Positions 51,676 to 62,200 of a stretch of DNA of 64,000 nt are shown piece after piece. Numbering within the stretch: position 1 is the first letter of the stretch; every line of letters starts with the position of its first letter. Position numbers and translations under genes: made by a program. Source of the DNA: an uncultured Rhodobacter sp. (GTDB lineage: Bacteria; Pseudomonadota; Alphaproteobacteria; Rhodobacterales; Rhodobacteraceae). The notes under the pieces were generated by a model. That model did not search any database. It was not told the DNA's origin and worked only from the letters and a program-made list of their open reading frames with translations. Where the stretch lies: positions 620,001 to 684,000 of the forward strand of contig CAMFII010000002.1 of the NCBI GenBank assembly GCA_945952585.1, read 5' to 3'.

Positions 51676-52672
51676 AGTCGTCCTGTCCCATCTGATGAAG
51701 TCCTTCGGGCCGGTCGCGGCCACGCAGGATGTCTCGATGACGGTGCCCGACGGGGCCTTCGTCGTTCTGCTGGGCCCGTCGGGCGCTGGCAAGACCACGC
51801 TTTTGCGATTGATTTCGGGGCTCGACAAGCCGGACGCCGGCTCGATCAGCATCGGCGGGCAGGATGTCGCGCGGCTGACCCCGGCCGAGCGCAATGTGGC
51901 GATGGTGTTCCAGCAGTATTCGCTCTATCCGCATCTGACGGTGCGGCAGAACCTGGAATTCCCCCTGAAGTCGCCGGTCCTACGGACCCCGCAGGCCGAG
52001 ATCGACAGCAAGGTCGCCAAGGTGGCCGAGGTGCTCCGCATCAGCCACAAGCTCGACAACAAGGCCACGAACCTGTCGGGCGGCGAGATGCAGCGCGTGT
52101 CGATCGGGCGGGCACTGGTGCGCAATCCGTCGATCTACCTGATGGACGAGCCGCTGTCCTCGCTCGACGCGAAGCTGCGGGCCGATTTGCGGATCGAGCT
52201 GAAGCGCATCCAGTCGGATCTTGGCGCGACGATCCTCTACGTCACACATGACCAGATCGAGGCGATGACGCTTGCGACCCATGTCGGCGTCCTCGACCAC
52301 GGTCGGCTCGTGCAGTTCGGCACCCCGCGCGAGATCTACGAGTCGCCCCTTACGCTTTCCGTGGCGCAGCGTCTTGGCCAGCCGCGGATCAACGCGCTGC
52401 CGGCCAACCTCTTCCCCGGCGCGCCCTCTGGGGCCGCGACCATCGCGCTCCGCCCCGAGCATATCCGGCTGGGCGAGGGGCAGGAGGCGCGGGTGACGCG
52501 GGTCGAGCGGCTGGGAGACCAGACGCGCCTGCACCTGCGCTATCAGGGCCATGTCCTCGTGACCGTGGCCGATCCCCAGTCCCGTCTCGAGATGGGCGAC
52601 GCCGTCGCCATCCGGCCGGAGAACCCGCTGTATTTCGACCCCCAAGGCGCACGTATCGCGCGGAAAGGCTAG
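51668..52672 (+). CDS. Carbohydrate ABC transporter ATP-binding protein 2
   Basis: 334 aa, start GTG 51668 (MAEVVLSHLMKSFG) with GAGGGAGG upstream; ATG 51650 is an alternative. Walker A GPSGAGKTT, Q-loop VFQQYSLYPHL, signature LSGGEMQRVSIGRALV, Walker B IYLMDEPLSSLDAKLRADL and switch THDQIEAMTL. A MalK-type TOBE region with ALRPEHIRLG follows. With ATPase 1 it makes the energising pair of the importer. The kinase gene starts 3 bp after its stop. Confidence 0.9.
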   Translation: MAEVVLSHLMKSFGPVAATQDVSMTVPDGAFVVLLGPSGAGKTTLLRLISGLDKPDAGSISIGGQDVARLTPAERNVAMVFQQYSLYPHLTVRQNLEFPLKSPVLRTPQAEIDSKVAKVAEVLRISHKLDNKATNLSGGEMQRVSIGRALVRNPSIYLMDEPLSSLDAKLRADLRIELKRIQSDLGATILYVTHDQIEAMTLATHVGVLDHGRLVQFGTPREIYESPLTLSVAQRLGQPRINALPANLFPGAPSGAATIALRPEHIRLGEGQEARVTRVERLGDQTRLHLRYQGHVLVTVADPQSRLEMGDAVAIRPENPLYFDPQGARIARKG

Positions 52673-52675
52673 GCC

Positions 52676-54289
52676 ATGACCCAGTTCATCAATGACCGTG
52701 ATGCACTCGTGACCGAGGCGGTGTCCGGCCTTCTGCGATCCTCGAACGGCCGCCTCGCGCGGCTGGACGGCTTCCCTCATATCAAGGTTGTTGTCCGCAA
52801 CGACTGGGACCGGTCCAAGGTCGCGCTTGTCTCGGGCGGAGGATCGGGTCACGAGCCGGCCCATGCGGGCTTTGTCGGGCGGGGCATGCTGACGGCGGCG
52901 GTCTGCGGCGATGTCTTCGCCTCGCCCTCGGTCGATGCGGTGCTGGCCGGGATCCTCGCCGTGACGGGGAAGGCGGGCTGCCTGCTGATCGTCAAGAACT
53001 ACACCGGCGACCGGCTGAACTTCGGTCTGGCGGCGGAGCGGGCGCGGGCCTTCGGGTTGAAGGTGTCGATGGTCATCGTCGATGACGATGTGGCGCTGCC
53101 TGACCTGCCGCAGCCCCGTGGGGTCGCGGGGACGCTTTTCGTCCACAAGATCGCGGGAGCACTGGCCGAGGCGGGCGCGGACCTCGACACCGTCACGGCG
53201 GCGGCGCGGCGGGTGATCGACGGCGCGATATCGATCGGCATGTCGCTGGATACCTGCACGGTTCCGGGCTCACCCAAGGAAAACCGGATCGCCCGTGGCA
53301 AGGCCGAGCTTGGCCTTGGCATCCATGGCGAGGCGGGGGTCGAGCAGGTCGATTTCGAAGGCGCCCGCCATGCGATGAGCATGGTCGTCGACCGGCTGAA
53401 ACCGGCCATGGCCGAGGGCGCGCATGTCGCGCTCATCAACAACCTTGGCGGCGCGACGCTTCTGGAAATGCAGGTGCTGACCGAGGAACTGGCGCGCTCG
53501 CCCATCGGCGCGCGGATCACCCATGTCGTCGGGCCGGCCTCGATGATGACCTCGCTCGACATGCAGGGTTTTTCGGTCTCGCTGCTCCCGCTGACCGAGG
53601 CCGACCGGCAGGCATTGGCCGCGCCGGTCGAGATCGCCGCCTGGCCGGGCCTGTCGGACTTCCGCGAGGGCGTCGTCCTGCCGGTGCCGGACGGGTTGAT
53701 GCCGATCCAACCGACGCCGTCGTCAAATCCGCAGCGCCGGGACCTGGTGAAGCGCTGCTGCGAGATCCTGATTGCCGAAGAGGCGGCGCTGAACGCGCTC
53801 GATGCCAAGTCGGGCGATGGCGATACGGGCAGCACGCTCGCCACCGCCTCGCGTGCGCTTGTCGCGGCCATCGACCGGCTGCCGCTTGCCGACCTGACCC
53901 AGCTTTACCGTGCCGTCGGGATAGAACTGAGCCAGACCATGGGGGGCTCCTCGGGTGTGCTGCTTGCGATCTTCTTCGCTGCGGCGGGCGATGCTTCGGC
54001 CAGCGGCAAGGGCTGGATCGAGTCGCTGGATGAGGGGCTGAAGCGCGTCCAGCAGGTAGGGGGCGCGCAGCCGGGCGACCGGACGATGATCGACGCACTG
54101 GCACCGGCGCTTGCGGCCCTGCCGCAGGGGATCAAGGCCGCCGCCGCCGCCGCCCGCAAGGGCGCCGATCATACAGCGACCATGCAGCGCGCCCGGGCGG
54201 GACGGTCGAGCTATGTCAATGCCGAGAAGCTTCTGGGTCACAACGACCCGGGGGCAGAGGCCATCGCCCGGCTGTTCGAAAAGCTCTGA
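52676..54289 (+). CDS. ATP-dependent dihydroxyacetone-type kinase (DhaK-DhaL fusion)
   Basis: 537 aa. The N-terminal DhaK domain (1-330) has the substrate-site GGGSGHEPAHAGFVG and the histidine that binds the keto-sugar covalently, H217 (GLGIHGEAG). The C-terminal DhaL domain (about 360-535) has KSGDGDTGSTL near 378 for Mg-ATP binding and SQTMGGSSGVL. The single-chain ATP form phosphorylates dihydroxyacetone, but relatives act on erythrulose and other short ketoses. As the last gene of a LacI-controlled importer operon, it probably phosphorylates the imported ketose or its derivative. No isomerase or dehydrogenase is present in the operon. Confidence 0.92.
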   Translation: MTQFINDRDALVTEAVSGLLRSSNGRLARLDGFPHIKVVVRNDWDRSKVALVSGGGSGHEPAHAGFVGRGMLTAAVCGDVFASPSVDAVLAGILAVTGKAGCLLIVKNYTGDRLNFGLAAERARAFGLKVSMVIVDDDVALPDLPQPRGVAGTLFVHKIAGALAEAGADLDTVTAAARRVIDGAISIGMSLDTCTVPGSPKENRIARGKAELGLGIHGEAGVEQVDFEGARHAMSMVVDRLKPAMAEGAHVALINNLGGATLLEMQVLTEELARSPIGARITHVVGPASMMTSLDMQGFSVSLLPLTEADRQALAAPVEIAAWPGLSDFREGVVLPVPDGLMPIQPTPSSNPQRRDLVKRCCEILIAEEAALNALDAKSGDGDTGSTLATASRALVAAIDRLPLADLTQLYRAVGIELSQTMGGSSGVLLAIFFAAAGDASASGKGWIESLDEGLKRVQQVGGAQPGDRTMIDALAPALAALPQGIKAAAAAARKGADHTATMQRARAGRSSYVNAEKLLGHNDPGAEAIARLFEKL

Positions 54290-54292
54290 TCG

Positions 54293-55258
54293 TCATCTGC
54301 GGTCGTTGGAAAAGGCAGCGAGGCTGATCGCCAGCAGGATGAGCGCCGCCCCGGCCAGCCCTTTGCCATCCAGCCTTTCTCCCAGCAGGAGAAAGGCGAC
54401 CGCCGCGCCGAACAGGCTTTCGGCCGAGACGAGCAGTGCGGCCGTCGGTGCTGTCACGCGGGACTGGGCGTGGCATTGCAGAAGAAAGGCGATCCCGGTC
54501 GAAAAGATGCCGAGTAGGAGCAGTTCCGGCAGCGCCACGCGCAGGTCTGTCCAGTTGGGCAGATCGGCAGTCAGCACGATGGGAAGCAGAACCGCGACCG
54601 TCACCGCGAGTTGCAGACATGTCGTTCGGATCGGGCGGCCGTACCGCCTTGCATGCTGGCCAAGCGCGACCATCCAGGCCGCGTAGAACACCGCCGAGGC
54701 GAGACAGGCGAGATCGCCGGGATTCATCCGGGTGGGCGAGAAATGTCCCCCGCTCATCAGATAGATCCCGACGATCATGATCCCGGCCGACGGGAAATGC
54801 ACGCGCGCCGGCGGTGCCCGCAGGGCAAGCCAGACGATCAGGGGCGTCAAGGGACCCGCAGTGTTTACCAGAAAGCTTGCATTGGTCACGGTGGTCAGGC
54901 CGAAGGCGAATTGCTGCAGCACAAGCGCCACGGCAAACAGCAGCGACACAAAGAACAGGCTTGTGTTCGGTCCTGCCGTGGTGGGCGGAGGGATCGGATC
55001 GCGCGAGACAAAAGGCAAAAGCACGAGAACGGCGAAGAGGCAGCGCATCATCACTGCGGTCACGGGGTCTACATGCTCGAGCACCGTCTTGTTCGCAACA
55101 TTGCCGGCCCCCCAGAAAAAAGCTGCAAGAAGCAGAAGCATCACGGCGTTGCGGCGGTCTCGGCGCAGGCTCAGTTCGGCATGCGCGAGCGTAAGTCGGG
55201 AGGTCGCAAGCAGTGGGGGCGGTCGGCCAGAGCGGCCGGGATCGTTCAAGACGGTCAT
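54293..55258 (-). CDS. DMT-superfamily transporter (EamA type)
   Basis: 321 aa from ATG 55258. Ten transmembrane helices in two EamA repeats: LLLLAAFFWGAGNVANKTVL starts the first, and the second includes LAAFYAAW-like FYAAWMVALGQ and LLLGERLDGKGLAGAALILLAI. Such carriers export amino acids, metabolites or drugs. It is convergent with the kinase gene with 3 bp between stops. The substrate is unknown. Confidence 0.85.
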   Translation of the reverse strand: MTVLNDPGRSGRPPPLLATSRLTLAHAELSLRRDRRNAVMLLLLAAFFWGAGNVANKTVLEHVDPVTAVMMRCLFAVLVLLPFVSRDPIPPPTTAGPNTSLFFVSLLFAVALVLQQFAFGLTTVTNASFLVNTAGPLTPLIVWLALRAPPARVHFPSAGIMIVGIYLMSGGHFSPTRMNPGDLACLASAVFYAAWMVALGQHARRYGRPIRTTCLQLAVTVAVLLPIVLTADLPNWTDLRVALPELLLLGIFSTGIAFLLQCHAQSRVTAPTAALLVSAESLFGAAVAFLLLGERLDGKGLAGAALILLAISLAAFSNDRR

Positions 55259-55408
55259 GAGGGCCTCTGCGTACCAGGGAGCGTGGCGCGACGGGCCCAG
55301 GGAGAAAAACCAGGTCATTGAAAAGGAATTCGACCCGCCGCCCGGAAACCATCGCAGCCGGTCCGTTGACCCTGCGTCACCCTGCCGTCAACGCAGCGTG
55401 AAAATCGC

Positions 55409-55969
55409 TCAGAGGGCGTTTTGCCAGTCGAGGATCGCCTGCATCGGCCAGACGAGCATGACGATGTTCAGGAGCAGCCCGTCGCGGATCAGGATCATCG
55501 TCGTGGTTTCAAGACCGATCACGACGGCGACGCTTGCCCAGACCGGGATGGTCCGCGCGAGGGCAAAGCCGATCATCATGGCGACGATGTCGGAAAGCGA
55601 ATTGATCACGCTGTCGCCGAAATAGTCGAGCGAGATCGTTGCCGTCCGGTAGCGGTCCATGATGAGTGGCGTATTCTCGAGGATTTCCCAGAACGCCTCG
55701 ATCGCTGTCGCCATGGCAAAGCGCCAGCCGATCGGCAGCTTGCGCGCCACCAGCCACAGGAACCAGTAAAACAGAAAGCCGTGGATGATGTGCGACGCAG
55801 TCCACCAATCCGTCAGGTGTTGCGAGTTCTGGTTGGTGCCGAGCACTCCGTTCCAGGCAAGGACATAGCCGCATTTGCAGATCAGGGTATGCCCCATGCC
55901 CAAGAGCAAGATCCCCGTTCCAACGAGGACTGCGGCCGTGATCCAGTAGGGAAGTGAACGTCGGCTCAT
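55409..55969 (-). CDS. DUF2585-family membrane protein
   Basis: 186 aa with five hydrophobic helices. Diagnostic motifs are HTLICKCGYVLAWNG, NSQHLTDWWTASHIIHGFLFY and EAFWEILENTPLIMDRYRT, which define DUF2585 (about 180-200 aa). Function unknown. It starts 12 bp after the stop of the transglutaminase gene on the same strand. That makes it the likely last gene of the ATP-grasp/transglutaminase operon and a possible membrane partner. Confidence 0.85.
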   Translation of the reverse strand: MSRRSLPYWITAAVLVGTGILLLGMGHTLICKCGYVLAWNGVLGTNQNSQHLTDWWTASHIIHGFLFYWFLWLVARKLPIGWRFAMATAIEAFWEILENTPLIMDRYRTATISLDYFGDSVINSLSDIVAMMIGFALARTIPVWASVAVVIGLETTTMILIRDGLLLNIVMLVWPMQAILDWQNAL

Positions 55970-55981
55970 AACATCAGGAAA

Positions 55982-56869
55982 TCACGCGCGCATCGCGCCG
56001 TCCAGCGGGATCACGTCCACCGCCTGTTCGCTCGACTGGCCGCCGTAGATGCGCAACACGCCCTTGACCGGCGCAACGTCGAAGTAATCCCGGCCATGGG
56101 CGACGGCGATGTGGTCGCGTCCGGCGAAGGTGGCATTGGTCGGGTCATACTCGACCCAGCCTGCCTCTGGCCCGCACCAGGCACGGACCCAGGCATGCAT
56201 GGCATCGGCGCCCTCCAGCCGCTGCTTGCCCGGTGGCGGGATGGTGCGCAGGAAGCCCGAGACATAACCGGCGGGAATGCCGATGCCGCGCAGGCCGGCG
56301 ATCATGATGTGGCTGAAGTCCTGGCAGACGCCGTGGCGCGCGGCGAAGGCCTCGGCCATCGGCGTATCTACGTCTGTCGCCTCGGGATCGTAGCGCATCT
56401 CGGCATGGATCGCCCGGCCCAGGGCCTCGACGGCAGTCAGGCTGTCGGCGGCAGCCGCATGGCGGGCAAAGGCGATCACGGCGGCATCGGGCTGCACCCT
56501 GGGCGAGGGCGAAGTAAAATGGGCGGGCGCCAGCGGATCTAGGCTGCGGGTCGCCGCGACCAGTCCCGGCAATTCGGCCAAGGGCGCCGATCCGGCGGGG
56601 CGTGCCCCTGTCGCCAGCCTTTGCACGCGGGCCTGAAGCCGCAGGGCGATCTGGTCATGCGCGGCACGGAAGGCGAAATCCGAGCAGAGATTGCCGAAGA
56701 AATCGGCCCTGTCGGTGCGTTCCGCCGGCTCGGGGGCAATGTCGAGATGCCCCGCGATCAGCCGTTGAACACCCGGAATATCTGCCGGCATCAGCCGAAC
56801 GAGATGCCGCCCGCCGGTGGCGAGGCTGGCATAGCTGTAGGTGATGTTCAGGCGGATGTCGTAAAGCAT
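55982..56869 (-). CDS. Transglutaminase-like cysteine protease-fold protein
   Basis: 295 aa. The N-terminal beta domain (1-115; LYDIRLNITYSYA) is followed by the transglutaminase core with its triad: Cys in RHGVCQDFSHI (about 180), His in DAMHAWVRAW and Asp in VEYDPTNAT. SYVSGFL-like GYVSGFLRT is typical of this subclass, which occurs with ATP-grasp/alpha-E proteins. It would cleave or form isopeptide bonds in the cytoplasm; no signal peptide is present. It lies 9 bp after the ATP-grasp/alpha-E gene, in the same operon. Confidence 0.88.
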   Translation of the reverse strand: MLYDIRLNITYSYASLATGGRHLVRLMPADIPGVQRLIAGHLDIAPEPAERTDRADFFGNLCSDFAFRAAHDQIALRLQARVQRLATGARPAGSAPLAELPGLVAATRSLDPLAPAHFTSPSPRVQPDAAVIAFARHAAAADSLTAVEALGRAIHAEMRYDPEATDVDTPMAEAFAARHGVCQDFSHIMIAGLRGIGIPAGYVSGFLRTIPPPGKQRLEGADAMHAWVRAWCGPEAGWVEYDPTNATFAGRDHIAVAHGRDYFDVAPVKGVLRIYGGQSSEQAVDVIPLDGAMRA

Positions 56870-56878
56870 GGCGCAAGG

Positions 56879-59287
56879 CTACATGAGGTAGGTCGCCCCG
56901 AGCACCCCCGAAAGCGCCAGGATGTCGCCGCGCAATGTCGCAAGCGCCTCTGGCGTCAGGCTTTCGGGCGAATGCAGCGCCAGGCGCGTCTGCACCTCGA
57001 GTATGCGACGGCCGAATTCCGTCCCCGGCGCCGCTGCCTGTGGCTGGCCGGCGAGGGCCTCGGCCTGTTCGCGCAATTCGTTCAGATGGAACAGGATCGA
57101 GCGCGGGTTCTGTGCATCGAGCGCCAAGAGGTCCACCACGCTTTCCCGCCGCGTCGTGACCGGGTAGCGCTGACGGTGGGTCATGGCGCTGTCGCCGATC
57201 TCGATCGCGAGATCGAGCGACCCGGTCGGTGCGTCCTCGGCTGTGAAGACCCGCAGGACGTCGGCCATCGTCGCCGCCCGTTCCAGCGAGCGGCCGATGG
57301 TCAGGAACCGCCAGCCCGCCGCGCGGTACATGTTTTCGTGCACGAGGCCCGAGAACCCGGCGATCTTGCGCAGGAGCACTCCCATGGCCAGCGCCGCGTC
57401 CGATCCCGCGGTGACCGTGGAGCCCATGCGCCGCATGGTCTTGTCGAGGTCGGTCAGCGCCGCCCAGCCATCGACCGAGAAGCGGTCGCGGATCTGGCTC
57501 GCGCTGGTCACGGCGCTGCCGAGGGTCTGGATCAGCCCAGGCGGCATCGGCACGACCGGGTCGATCCCGTAACTCTGAAGGAAGGCCGCGATCTCGGGCA
57601 GGAGCGCCGCGCCGCCATCCTCGGCAAGGCGCGCGTTCCAGGCGCGGGTCAGGCGCAGGACGCCTTCGGTCCGTTCCACGTAGCGGCCGAGCCAGAACAG
57701 GTTGTCGGCTGCGCGGGCGGGCAGGGCGGAGCCCTCGGCGCGGGCAAAGGGATGGGCCGTGCGCGACAGCATCGTCTCTTCCGGCACGGCGCGGTCGGAC
57801 AGCACCCAGACATCGGCGACCGAACTGCCTTGCGCCATGGCGATCGCTGCGGTCCCCGATCCGGTGCCCGTCGCGATCCGGGCAAAGCCGCCGGGCATCG
57901 TCACCCAGCCCTGCGGCGTCCGGGCAAGGAAGACGCGGATCGTCATGGGCCGGGGCTCCAGCCGTCCACCGACCAGAACGGGCGTCGTCGACAGTGTGAC
58001 AAGCTCCTGCCCGACGAGGCCCGAGGCGTTGCGGGTCAGCCAATCGTCAAACGGACCCTCGTCGCCGCGCAGGACCCCGCCAAGCGCGTGAGTTCCGTCC
58101 GTCTCGAAGGGCAGGCGGGTGGCCAGCGCCGGGCCGATCAACATGCGTCCGGCTTCGGCGCGCACATGCTCCAGTTCGGCGGACCCTCCGCACCACCAGG
58201 TCGCGATGTTCGGCATCTTGAGCGGCTGGCCGGTCAGGGCCTCGGAAATCCGCGGCAGGAAAGCGAGCATCGCCTGCGCTTCGAGCACGCCGACGCCGAG
58301 CGCATTCACCAGCGTGACCGACCCGGCGCGGATGGCCGACAGCAGGCCGGGCGTGCCGATATAGGAGTTGTCGTGCAGTTCCAGCGGGTCGGCCCAGCCT
58401 GAATCGAGCCGCCGCCAAAGGACGTCGATCGGCACGGGGCCCGAGACGGTGCGCACCTTGACCGCGTCGCCCTCGACCGTCAGGTCCGCCCCTTCCAGCA
58501 GCGGCATCCCCAGATAGCGGGCGATATAGGCATGCTCGTAATAGGTGTCGGTCATCGGCCCGGGCGTGAGGATTCCGACCTTCGATCCCGACAGGACCGA
58601 GGCATTCGCCTGCAATCCGTTCAGCGCATCGCGGAAGGCGCGAAAGAAGCCCGCCAGGCGGTGCACATGCGCGCCGGGATAATGCTCGGCGAAGACGCGG
58701 GAAGAGGCAACGCGGTTCTCCAGCGCGAACCCCGCGCCCGAGGGTGCCTCGGTCCGGTCGCCCAGCACCCACCAGCGGCCATCAGGGCCGCGGCCGATCT
58801 CGAAGGCGAGGAAATGCAGGAAATGCCCGCCGCGCGGGGCGATCCCAACCAGCGGGCGCAGCCATTCGGGGTTTTCGCCGACCAGCGTGGCCGGCAGGTG
58901 CCCCTCGGCCACCAGCCGGTTCGGCCCGTAAAGGTCGGCTGCCACCGCCTCAAGCAGGTCGGCGCGCTGTGCCAGCCCCTCGGCGATCTGCGCCCATTCC
59001 GCCTCGGGCAGCACGATCGGCAGGGGGGTGAAGGGCCAGTCCCGCTCGCCAAGCGTGGTGGCGCCATAGCGGCGGAAATAGACGCCCGCCTCGCGCAGGT
59101 ATTGCTCGCCCCGGGCGACGTGCGACACGAGGTCCGAGGCGGACAGGCTGTCGAGATGGGCGATCAGCGGTGCCCAGGCCGGGCGCATCGCGCCTGACGC
59201 ATCAAGCAACTCGTCTGGCACGCCCGGAAGCGGACGGTATCCTTCGATCAGGCTGGCCTTGCGCGGCTTCGCTCCCGGTTTCGGCAT
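56879..59287 (-). CDS. Circularly permuted ATP-grasp / alpha-E domain fusion protein
   Basis: 802 aa joining two proteins that are often separate. Residues 1-470 are the circularly permuted ATP-grasp (DUF404/DUF407): RRYGATTLGERDWPFTPLPI, VGIAPRGGHFLHFLAFEIG, GILTPGPMTDTYYEHAYIAR and YIGTPGLLSAIRAGSVTLVN. Residues about 515-800 are the alpha-E domain, starting RAADNLFWLGRYVERTEGVL. The ATP-grasp part is expected to activate a carboxylate and join it to an amine; the alpha-E helices may hold the partner. Between transglutaminase genes, it is the core of a predicted peptide or amide ligation system of unknown product. Confidence 0.9.
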   Translation of the reverse strand: MPKPGAKPRKASLIEGYRPLPGVPDELLDASGAMRPAWAPLIAHLDSLSASDLVSHVARGEQYLREAGVYFRRYGATTLGERDWPFTPLPIVLPEAEWAQIAEGLAQRADLLEAVAADLYGPNRLVAEGHLPATLVGENPEWLRPLVGIAPRGGHFLHFLAFEIGRGPDGRWWVLGDRTEAPSGAGFALENRVASSRVFAEHYPGAHVHRLAGFFRAFRDALNGLQANASVLSGSKVGILTPGPMTDTYYEHAYIARYLGMPLLEGADLTVEGDAVKVRTVSGPVPIDVLWRRLDSGWADPLELHDNSYIGTPGLLSAIRAGSVTLVNALGVGVLEAQAMLAFLPRISEALTGQPLKMPNIATWWCGGSAELEHVRAEAGRMLIGPALATRLPFETDGTHALGGVLRGDEGPFDDWLTRNASGLVGQELVTLSTTPVLVGGRLEPRPMTIRVFLARTPQGWVTMPGGFARIATGTGSGTAAIAMAQGSSVADVWVLSDRAVPEETMLSRTAHPFARAEGSALPARAADNLFWLGRYVERTEGVLRLTRAWNARLAEDGGAALLPEIAAFLQSYGIDPVVPMPPGLIQTLGSAVTSASQIRDRFSVDGWAALTDLDKTMRRMGSTVTAGSDAALAMGVLLRKIAGFSGLVHENMYRAAGWRFLTIGRSLERAATMADVLRVFTAEDAPTGSLDLAIEIGDSAMTHRQRYPVTTRRESVVDLLALDAQNPRSILFHLNELREQAEALAGQPQAAAPGTEFGRRILEVQTRLALHSPESLTPEALATLRGDILALSGVLGATYLM

Positions 59288-59288
59288 G

Positions 59289-62200
59289 TCACAGGCCCGG
59301 TGCCCGCCGCAGGTCGAGCGTCATCGGAAACTCCGGATGGGGAACCTCCTGCGGCGGCAGATACTGGCCTGGGCGGTGGCCATTGGCGGTGAACCGCGCC
59401 AGCCGCCGGGCCTCGGCCTCGTTGCCGTTCACGGGGAAGGTGTCGTAGTTGCGCCCGCCCGGATGGGCGACGTGATAGACGCAGCCGCCAAGCGCCCGGC
59501 CCGACCAGCGGTCGTAGATGTCGAAGGTCAGGGGCGCGTTGACCGGCAGCACCGGATGCAGCGCCATCGCCGGTTGCCAGGCCTTGAACCGCACCGCCGC
59601 CACCGCGACGCCGTTCGTCGCGGTCTTCGTCAGTGGCACTGTCCGGCCGTTGCAGGCCACTGTATAGCGGTCGGGGTCGGTGGTGGTGAGCTTGACCTGC
59701 AGCCGCTCGACCGAACTGTCGGTATAGCGCACCGTCCCGCCGATCGCACCGGTTTCCCCCAACACATGCCAGGGCTCCAGCGCCTGCCGCAGTTCCAGGG
59801 TGGTGCCTTCGTAGGTGACCTCGCCGCAGAAGGGGAAGCGGAACTCGGCCTGTGCCACGAACCAGTCGGGCTGCATCTCGAAGCCGTGGTCCTTGAGGTC
59901 GCGCAGGACGTCGAGGAAGTCCTCCCACAGGAAATGCGGCAGCATGAAGCGGTCGTGCAGGGATATGCCCCACCGGGGCAGCGGGCCGCTCAGCGGGTTC
60001 TGCCACATACGGGCGATGATCGCGCGCAGGAGCAGTTGCTGGGCGAGGCTCATCCGCGGGTTCGGCGGCATCTCGAAGCCGCGGAACTCCACCAGCCCGA
60101 GGCGGCCGGTCGGGCCGTCGGGGGAATAGAGCTTGTCGATGCAGATCTCGGCGCGGTGGGTGTTGCCGGTCACGTCCACCAGCAGGTTGCGCAGCAGTCG
60201 ATCCACCAGCCAGGGCATCGGTTGCTGGCCCTGTCCGGGCGCCGGGATCTGCGCCAGCGCCATTTCCAGTTCATAAAGCGCATCGTGCCGCGCCTCGTCG
60301 ATCCGGGGCGCCTGGCTGGTCGGACCGATGAACAGCCCTGAGAACAGGTAGCTGAGCGACGGATGCCGGGCCCAGTGCAGGATCAGGCTTTTCAGCAGGT
60401 CGGGCCGGCGCAGGAACGGGCTGTCGGCAGGTGTGGCCCCACCGACGACGACATGGTTGCCGCCACCGGTGCCGGTATGCTTGCCGTCGATCATGAACTT
60501 GTCGGCGCCGAGCCGGACCTGGCGGGCTTCCTCGTAGACCGCCTCGGTCGTGGCGACGCAGTCTTCCCAGCTATGGGCGGGGTGGATGTTCACCTCGATC
60601 ACGCCGGGATCGGGGGCGACGCGGATCACGTTCAGGCGTGGGTCATGCGGGGGCGCGTAGCCCTCGATATGGACGGGCAGGCCCAGCTTCCGCGCCGCCG
60701 TCTCGGCTGCGGCAACCAGTTCCAGATAGTCCTCGATCCGCTCGACCGGCGGCATGAACACGCAAAGCCGCCCGTCGCGCGGCTCGACCGACAGCGCAGT
60801 GCGAACTGATCCCCCGACCTCGGAGATGGTCTGGGCGATCTGTCCCTCGCCCTGCGGCACGGCAGTCCGGGTCGAGACGGGCAGTGGCCGCCCCGCCGCG
60901 TTCGCCGGCTCGGGCAGGGGCGGGCGATCCTCGAACGGGTCGGCCGGGTTGATATAGGGGAAGGCAGCGGGCGGCACATAGGGCAGCGCGCCAAGCGGCA
61001 GGCGGTAGCCGACCGGGCTGTCGCCGGGAACAAGGAACAGATGCCCGCGGCGCAGCGGCCATTTCTCGGTCACCCAGCCCTTGGTCGATTTCGCCTGCCA
61101 GCGCTGGACCGGCAGAACGAAGCCCGAGGGCTCGGTCAGGCCGCGCCCGAAAACCCGGGCAATCCGGGCCCGTTCCTCGGCATCCTTCAGCTTCGAGTTC
61201 TCGGGCGTCACGTTTTCGGGCAGGTTGCCTTCCTTGACGATCCATTCCGCCGGGTCCTCAAAAGCCGGCACCACATGGTCGGCGGGCAGGCCAAGCTCGC
61301 CGGCAATCTCGCCCAGCAGCGCTTGCGCCGTGTCCGCCGTGGCCTTGGTGTCCGCCCCCTCTTCCGCGATCAGGGCCTGATCCTGCCAGATCGGCTTGCC
61401 GTCGCGCCGCCAATAAAGGCTGAAGGTCCAGCGCGGCAGCGTCTCGCCCGGATACCACTTGCCCTGCCCGTAATGCAGGAACCCGCCCGGCGCGAAACGG
61501 TCGCGCAGGCGGCGGATCAGCTGGTCGGCGAAGAGGCGTTTCGTCGGCCCCACCGCGTCGGTGTTCCATTCCGGGGCCTCGAAATCGAGGGTCGAGACGA
61601 AGGTCGGCTCGCCCCCCATCGTCAGCCGCACGTCGCCCTTCTGAAGCGCCGCATCGACCTTTTTCCCAAGCGCGTCCAACTCGGCCCAGGCCGCGTCCGA
61701 GAAGGGCATGGTGATGCGCGGATGCTCGGCGACCCGCCGCACCTTCATGTCGAAGCCGAAATCGACCTCGGCAAAGCTTGCCATTCCGGCGATCGGGGCG
61801 GCGTTGCGATAGTGGGGCGTCGCGGCCAACGGGATATGGCTTTCCCCGGTCAGGAGGCCCGAGGTCGGGTCGAGCCCGATCCAGCCGGCGCCGGGAAGAT
61901 AGACCTCGCACCAGGCATGGAGGTCGGTGAAATCGACCTCGGTCCCCGTCGGCCCGTCGAGCGCCTTCAGGTCCGGCTTCAACTGGATCAGGTAGCCCGA
62001 GACGAAGCGCGCGGCGAAGCCCAGATGGCGCAGAGCCTGCACCAGAAGCCAGCTGGAATCCCGGCACGATCCGGTGCCGCGGCCGAAGGTTTCCTCGGGC
62101 GTCTGTACGCCCGGCTCCATGCGGATGACATAGCCCACCTCTTGCGCGACCCTGGCATTCAGGCCGACGACGAAATCGACCGTCCGCTGCCGTTCGCGCG

